From Streptosporangium sandarakinum (GTDB lineage Bacteria > Actinomycetota > Actinomycetes > Streptosporangiales > Streptosporangiaceae): a DNA stretch of 64,000 nt. Positions 60,398-64,000 of this stretch are shown here, piece by piece (the first letter of the stretch is position 1; each line of letters starts with the position of its first letter). The stretch lies in the NCBI RefSeq assembly GCF_013409935.1, contig NZ_JACCCO010000003.1:1240001-1304000 (forward strand). Direction: 5' to 3'. The position numbers and the translations under genes are program-made. The notes beneath the pieces are model-generated. The model was not told where the DNA came from, searched no databases, and was given only the letters and a program-made list of their open reading frames with translations.

Positions 60398-61813
60398 TCA
60401 CGCCGCGTACGTCCACCCCTCCTCGCCGGCCAGCCAGGCCGCCAGGCTCCTCTCCGGCTCCGCCGCCCGGCCCGCCGGGGCGGTCGCGCCGAACAGGTCG
60501 AGCAGGTCCGCGGCCGGGGACCTGCCGGGCGTCACGTACCGGTCGGCGAACGCCTCCGTCCGGCGGACCAGCGCGGGTGGCGCGCCCAGCCGGGGCAGCG
60601 CGGCGAGGGCGGCCCGGAAGCAGGCGTCGGCCGCCGCGCGCAGCCCGGGGTCCGCCAGGCCGTGCCGCGCCGCCCGCGCCCAGCTCCCCGCGTACGGCTC
60701 CGCCGCGGCCAGCGCCGTGCCGGCCGCCAGGTCGTCCGTCACGAGCGCGTGGGTCACCGCCGCGCACACCGGCCACCACGCCGGGTGCTGCGCGTCGAGG
60801 TAGCGGATCTCCAGCCAGCCGCGCGGCCGTACCGGGGGGAAGACCGTGGTGGCGTGGTAGGCCAGGTCCGCCAGGGTGGGCGGGCGCGCGGGCAGGCCGC
60901 GCCCGGCGTACGAGGGCGCCGGGGAGGCCGCGGAGGCGGCAGGGCGCGGCGGCGAGCCGTACGACGGGCCCGGCGACCCGGGCGCGGGGCGGGGCGGGAC
61001 GACCGACGCCGGGCGGGCGGGGGCGGCCCGGGACGCGGCCAGCCAGTCGCGCAGGGACGACCCGTCGCCGACCGGGCGGTACCGCTCGCCGTCCCCGTCC
61101 TCCTCGCGCACGAGCATCACCCGGGCGTCGAGGAGGTAGTCCCGCCACGCCGCCACCGGATCCCCCCGGAGGGGGACGGGCGCCGTCCGCGTCGGGTCGA
61201 GGCGCTCCCACACCACCTGGCGGCCCGACATCCACCCGCACGGCCCGCCCTCCAGCAGCGGCGAGTTGGCGAAGGCCGCCGTCAGGACCGGCCCCAGCAG
61301 GTGCGCCCGCTCCCAGCGCGCCTCGGGCCGTTCACCCAGGTCCACGTTCACCTGGACGGACGCGGTCGAGCACATCATCAGCGGCCCGTACGGCGAGCCG
61401 AAGAACGCCGCCATCGCGTCGTAGCGGGGCAGGCGGAGCTGCCGCCGGGCGGGCCGTACCGGGTCGAGGCCCGCCCCGGCCAGCGCCAGGCCGGCCTCCC
61501 GCAGCGCCCCGCGCGCCGCGTCGACGTCCGCGGCGATCCGGGCGACGGCCTCCGGCAGCGGGCCCGCCGGCCCGGAAAGCTCCAGCTGCCCGCCCGGCTC
61601 GAACGTCACCCGGCTCCCGCCGGGCAGCGGCGGCAGCGCGGCGGCGACCCTGTCCAGGGGGACCTGGCGCGCCGGGCTCCCGAGGTCGAAGACCAGGAAC
61701 TCCAGCTCTATCCCCAGCCGGTCGCCGGGGCCGCCGCCGAAGCAGCGGCGCGCGAAGTCCTCCACCTCCGCGGCGTCCCGGATCGGAGTCTCCCCGGTCA
61801 CCAGACCGTTCAT
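60398..61813 (-). CDS. egtA: Glutamate-cysteine ligase (ergothioneine pathway)
   Basis: EgtA makes gamma-glutamylcysteine, the sulfur donor for EgtB. The 471-residue protein belongs to the GCS2 family: GIELEFLVFD (nucleotide/metal Glu pair), MMCSTASVQVNVDLG and HPAWWPVCAAV are recognisable. A low-complexity Ala/Pro/Ser insertion lies near residues 265-310. GGGAGGGG precedes ATG 61813. It is the first gene of the egt run; a promoter is expected in the 110 bases before the anti-sigma gene. Confidence 0.93.
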   Translation of the reverse strand: MNGLVTGETPIRDAAEVEDFARRCFGGGPGDRLGIELEFLVFDLGSPARQVPLDRVAAALPPLPGGSRVTFEPGGQLELSGPAGPLPEAVARIAADVDAARGALREAGLALAGAGLDPVRPARRQLRLPRYDAMAAFFGSPYGPLMMCSTASVQVNVDLGERPEARWERAHLLGPVLTAAFANSPLLEGGPCGWMSGRQVVWERLDPTRTAPVPLRGDPVAAWRDYLLDARVMLVREEDGDGERYRPVGDGSSLRDWLAASRAAPARPASVVPPRPAPGSPGPSYGSPPRPAASAASPAPSYAGRGLPARPPTLADLAYHATTVFPPVRPRGWLEIRYLDAQHPAWWPVCAAVTHALVTDDLAAGTALAAAEPYAGSWARAARHGLADPGLRAAADACFRAALAALPRLGAPPALVRRTEAFADRYVTPGRSPAADLLDLFGATAPAGRAAEPERSLAAWLAGEEGWTYAA

Positions 61814-61923
61814 CGGCCGCCCCTCCCGCCTGACGGGTACGGGACTACAGACCCGGCAGGGGCGCGGGCGTTACACCGGAGGCGCGATGAATTTCCCGGG
61901 CGGGGGAGGGGCCGCGGCGGCCC

Positions 61924-62247
61924 TCAGGAGCGCCGGTGCTCGCGGAAGGCCCCCAGCAGCCGCTCCCGCGCGCTCCGCGGAAGCCCGTCGGACGGCGGGC
62001 GGGACGGCTCCCCGCCCGCGCCGGGACCGGAGGCGCCGAGGGCGCCCAGGGCGTCCGCGGTGGCGCGGATCTGGCCGAGGTAGCGCGCGCAGCCCTCGCA
62101 CCCGGACAGGTGCTCGGCGAACAGGCACCGGGTGGTCTCGTCGAGGTCGCCCTCCAGGTAGGCGGTGACGAGTTCCACCACCTCGTCGCAGCTGAACCGC
62201 TTCACAGCGCCGACCGCCTCACCGTCTCGAACCTGAACCGTTTTCAC
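61924..62247 (-). CDS. Zinc-finger anti-sigma factor (ZAS type)
   Basis: A 107-residue cytoplasmic protein with the zf-HC2 pattern: Cys in RFSCDEVVELVTAYLEGDLD, then His-X3-Cys-X2-Cys (EHLSGCEGC). This zinc-binding anti-sigma domain sequesters ECF sigma factors and may respond to thiol oxidation. No transmembrane helix follows; the C-terminus is Gly/Pro-rich. The GTG at 62247 overlaps the sigma stop (TAGTG), which implies coupled translation and fixes the pairing with the upstream sigma gene. A later GTG at about 62202 is a possible alternative start. Confidence 0.86.
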   Translation of the reverse strand: MKTVQVRDGEAVGAVKRFSCDEVVELVTAYLEGDLDETTRCLFAEHLSGCEGCARYLGQIRATADALGALGASGPGAGGEPSRPPSDGLPRSARERLLGAFREHRRS

Positions 62248-62897
62248 TACGCCGACCGTCCCGCCGTCTCGAAATACTCCTCCAGCCGCCCGCGCACGGC
62301 CGCCCGGGCGCGGTGCAGCAGGACCCGCTGGTTGGCGGGGGAGATCTCCAGGATCTCGCACACCTCCTCGGAGGTGCACCCCTCGACGTCACGAAGGGTG
62401 ATCACGACCCGCTGCCGGGAAGGCAGCTCCGCCAGGGCCTTGGTGATCAGGCCGCGCACCTCGGCGGCCAGGACCTCGCCCTCGGGGGTGGGCCAGGCCG
62501 CCGGGACGTCCTTCCAGAAGCCCGGGAAAGGGTCGTCGGCGCCCTGGAAACGCGCGGGCTCGACGGTCGGGCCCTCATGCTCGAACGCGCTGCTCCACGG
62601 GACCACGCGGTTCTCCCGGACGCCGCGCTTCCTGGCCGTGTTGACCAGGATCCGGTAGACCCACGTCTTGACCGACGAGCGGCCCTCGAAGGCGTCGATG
62701 CCCCGGATGACCGCCAGCCAGGTGTCCTGGACGACCTCCTGCGCCGAGTCGTTGGTGGACACGTGGGAGCGGGCCAGCCACAGCATCCCGCGCGACCAGG
62801 TGTCCAGCAGCGTCGCGAACATCGCCTCGTCCCCGGCCCGCAGCGCCGCCACCACCACGTCGTCGGGAGGCAGCCCGCCGTCCGCGAAGGACTCCAC
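62247..62897 (-). CDS. ECF-type RNA polymerase sigma factor
   Basis: A 216-residue ECF sigma with region 2 (EMFATLLDTWSRGMLWLARS, then QEVVQDTWLAVIRGIDAFEG and VKTWVYRILVNTARKR) and region 4 (LAELPSRQRVVITLRDVEG, EEVCEILEISPANQRVLLHR). GTG 62897 has GGAGGAGAGG upstream; an upstream-extended frame is unsupported. The adjacent ZAS gene is its regulator. Its own promoter would lie in 62898-63223. The downstream egt genes are possible targets, as in some actinomycetes, but I see no shared promoter motif. Confidence 0.92.
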   Translation of the reverse strand: MESFADGGLPPDDVVVAALRAGDEAMFATLLDTWSRGMLWLARSHVSTNDSAQEVVQDTWLAVIRGIDAFEGRSSVKTWVYRILVNTARKRGVRENRVVPWSSAFEHEGPTVEPARFQGADDPFPGFWKDVPAAWPTPEGEVLAAEVRGLITKALAELPSRQRVVITLRDVEGCTSEEVCEILEISPANQRVLLHRARAAVRGRLEEYFETAGRSA

Positions 62898-63223
62898 GAC
62901 CCTCTCCTCCCGCTCCGGCGTCCGAGGCGTTCTCCCGGAGAGCGAACGACCCGGACAGGAGGATTCCCGTACCCGGCGGAACCGACACCTGACGGCGTCC
63001 GCCGGTGCCGCGGGGGCCGGGGACGGAGCCGCCGGATCCCGCCGGCTCCGCCGTGCCCCCCGCACCGGTACCGTCCCGCGACGGCGCCGTCCGTTACACG
63101 CCCGCGCGTCGCGCTCCGCGCGTCACGGGGCGGAGGCCCCGGGAACGGACGGTCCAGGGATGGACGGGCCGACGACGGGTAAGGGGCCGTTCGACGTTTC
63201 CGTGACAGGGAGTGACGATTGCG
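62898..63223. other. Divergent region between ECF sigma and SRPBCC genes
   Basis: These 326 bases contain no supported gene. There is one inverted repeat, CGGAGCC...GGCTCCG (near 63024-63051), and a GGAAC-type motif near 63139. No clear autoregulatory ECF promoter could be identified by eye. Confidence 0.5.
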
Positions 63224-63637
63224 ATGAGTGAGTACGAGCGTTCCCGCACCATGCCCGCGACCGCGGAGATCGTGTTCGACGAGGTGAGCGACCTGGGCCG
63301 GCTCGACGACTGGCTGCCCCGCGAACTGCACGTGCGCGCCGAGGAGCCGCCGGCGGTGACCGTGCACGAGGACGACACCGGCCAGGACTCCCGCGGCCTG
63401 TTCCGGGCCGTCCCGGAGCAGCTCCGGCTGGAGTGGGGCACCCGCGACGACGCCAGCTACAGCGGCTGGCTCCAGGTCGCCGACAGCGGCGCCGGGGGGA
63501 GCGAGGTGACCATCCACCTGTCGTTCTTCGACGAGGAGCACGCCCCGCCCGCCGAGGAGGTCCACCGCTCCCTCGACGAGAGCCTGGAGAGGCTGGCCAC
63601 GCAGGTGGGCCGGCAGACCGACAGCCCGGCCGGCTGA
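63224..63637 (+). CDS. SRPBCC (polyketide cyclase/CoxG-like) protein
   Basis: A 137-residue START-fold protein (RTMPATAEIVFDEVSDLGRLDDWLP, then VTIHLSFFDEEHAP and the C-terminal amphipathic helix VHRSLDESLERLATQVG). Acidic overall. The ATG at 63224 has GGGAG about 10 bases upstream; an in-frame GTG at 63212 is possible. It lies 82 bases before a molybdenum hydroxylase gene on the same strand; CoxG-like SRPBCC proteins accompany such enzymes, so a link is possible. Confidence 0.8.
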   Translation: MSEYERSRTMPATAEIVFDEVSDLGRLDDWLPRELHVRAEEPPAVTVHEDDTGQDSRGLFRAVPEQLRLEWGTRDDASYSGWLQVADSGAGGSEVTIHLSFFDEEHAPPAEEVHRSLDESLERLATQVGRQTDSPAG

Positions 63638-63718
63638 CGGCCGGCGGTGCGGGCCGCCGCGCCGCCGTACGGCACGACGGTCTTGGCGAGGGGGCGGGCG
63701 GCGCTCAGAATCGGGTCC

Positions 63719-64000
63719 ATGGCTGATCATCACCCCTACGTCGGCGCGCGGGCCCTCCGCCGCGAGGACGGGCGGCTGCTCACCGGGCGCGGGAGATACG
63801 TCGGCGGCGTCGGGCCGCCGGACGCCGCGCACGCGGTGATCGTGCGCAGTCCCGTCGCCCACGGGCGGCTCACCGGATGCGACACCGAGGCCGCCCGCTC
63901 CGCCGCGGGGGTGCTCGGCGTCATCACCCCCGCCGACGCGGCGGGCGCGCGGCTGCCGTGCGTGGCGGTCGCGCCGGGGCAGCGCGAGTCCTCCTACCCG
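63719..64000 (+). CDS. Molybdenum hydroxylase (xanthine/CO dehydrogenase family) large subunit, 5' part
   Basis: Open to the window edge (94 codons seen). The N-terminus YVGARALRREDGRLLTGRGR, then PPDAAHAVIVRSPVAHGRL and AARSAAGVLGVITPADAAG, is the standard start of Ald_Xan_dh_C-type large subunits (CoxL/CutL/XdhB family), which carry the molybdopterin active site further downstream. The start ATG 63719 has only a weak ribosome site. The active-site loop that would tell CO dehydrogenase from other members is beyond the window. Confidence 0.85.
   Translation, partial: MADHHPYVGARALRREDGRLLTGRGRYVGGVGPPDAAHAVIVRSPVAHGRLTGCDTEAARSAAGVLGVITPADAAGARLPCVAVAPGQRESSYP

Noticed and set aside
1-64000. 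tRNA, rRNA, tmRNA, SRP RNA or RNase P RNA genes
   Set aside because: No cloverleaf, no GTTCRA-type T-loop context with acceptor pairing, and no conserved rRNA or other RNA core motifs were recognised. A covariance-model scan would be decisive.

Overview
The window is about 64 kb of very GC-rich actinomycete chromosome. Signs are the strong G/C bias at codon third positions, frequent GTG starts with GGAGG-type ribosome sites, a SARP/AfsR-type regulator, PadR, Lrp and MarR regulators, a complete ergothioneine egtABCD run, snapalysin and streptogrisin-like secreted proteases, an Lnt/Ppm1 pair and a HelR-type RNA polymerase helicase. A filamentous, sporulating genus of the Streptosporangiaceae type fits best, but this is inferred from gene content, not from a marker gene. 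I found no rRNA, tRNA, CRISPR array or intact insertion sequence.

Layout. 1-8.4 kb: a membrane protein, a disulfide oxidoreductase, a CHASE3-like histidine kinase, an Lrp regulator and HelR, followed by a 560-base non-coding stretch with an orphan promoter and strong hairpins. 8.4-12.1 kb: lnt-ppm1 (lipoprotein N-acylation and mannosyl-lipid donor), fxsA and a SRPBCC protein. 12.3-14.8 kb: a small accessory patch with an internally deleted DUF4037 pseudogene, a secreted serine hydrolase and a 40-base perfect palindrome. 14.8-16.9 kb: padR, a methyltransferase and an hrp1-like CBS gene on one strand, with an operator over the padR promoter. 17-30 kb: an extracellular proteolysis district (snapalysin, S1 protease, S8 subtilase, two tandem M4 metalloproteases) interrupted by hemerythrin, PP2C/GAF phosphatase and alcohol dehydrogenase genes. 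30.3-33.8 kb: a secreted phosphodiester glycosidase fused to a calcineurin-like domain, with a heptanucleotide microsatellite upstream. 33.9-41.5 kb: a four-gene MacB/FtsX-type ABC system; one ATPase has an AbrB-like tail. 41.7-49.3 kb: an SDR, an M23 endopeptidase with a SapA-like tail, a divergent SARP-NB-ARC-TPR regulator, and an MFS pump with a divergent MarR gene carrying in-frame 12-base repeats. 49.4-56.6 kb: an oligopeptide ABC operon ending in an M24-family protein that has lost most metal ligands, with a divergent Lrp regulator. 57-61.8 kb: ergothioneine genes. 61.9-64 kb: an ECF sigma/anti-sigma pair, a SRPBCC protein and the 5' end of a molybdenum hydroxylase large subunit.

How it fits together: secreted proteases could produce peptides that the Lrp-linked opp system imports, while the ergothioneine, Hrp1-like, hemerythrin, ECF and HelR genes suggest stress survival. 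The most unusual signals are non-coding: a dispersed hairpin-bearing repeat, two gene-end echoes (one differing from its gene only at synonymous sites over 16 codons), mutually exclusive hairpins between convergent genes, a promoter-to-terminator unit with no gene, and two tandem-repeat tracts likely to vary in length.
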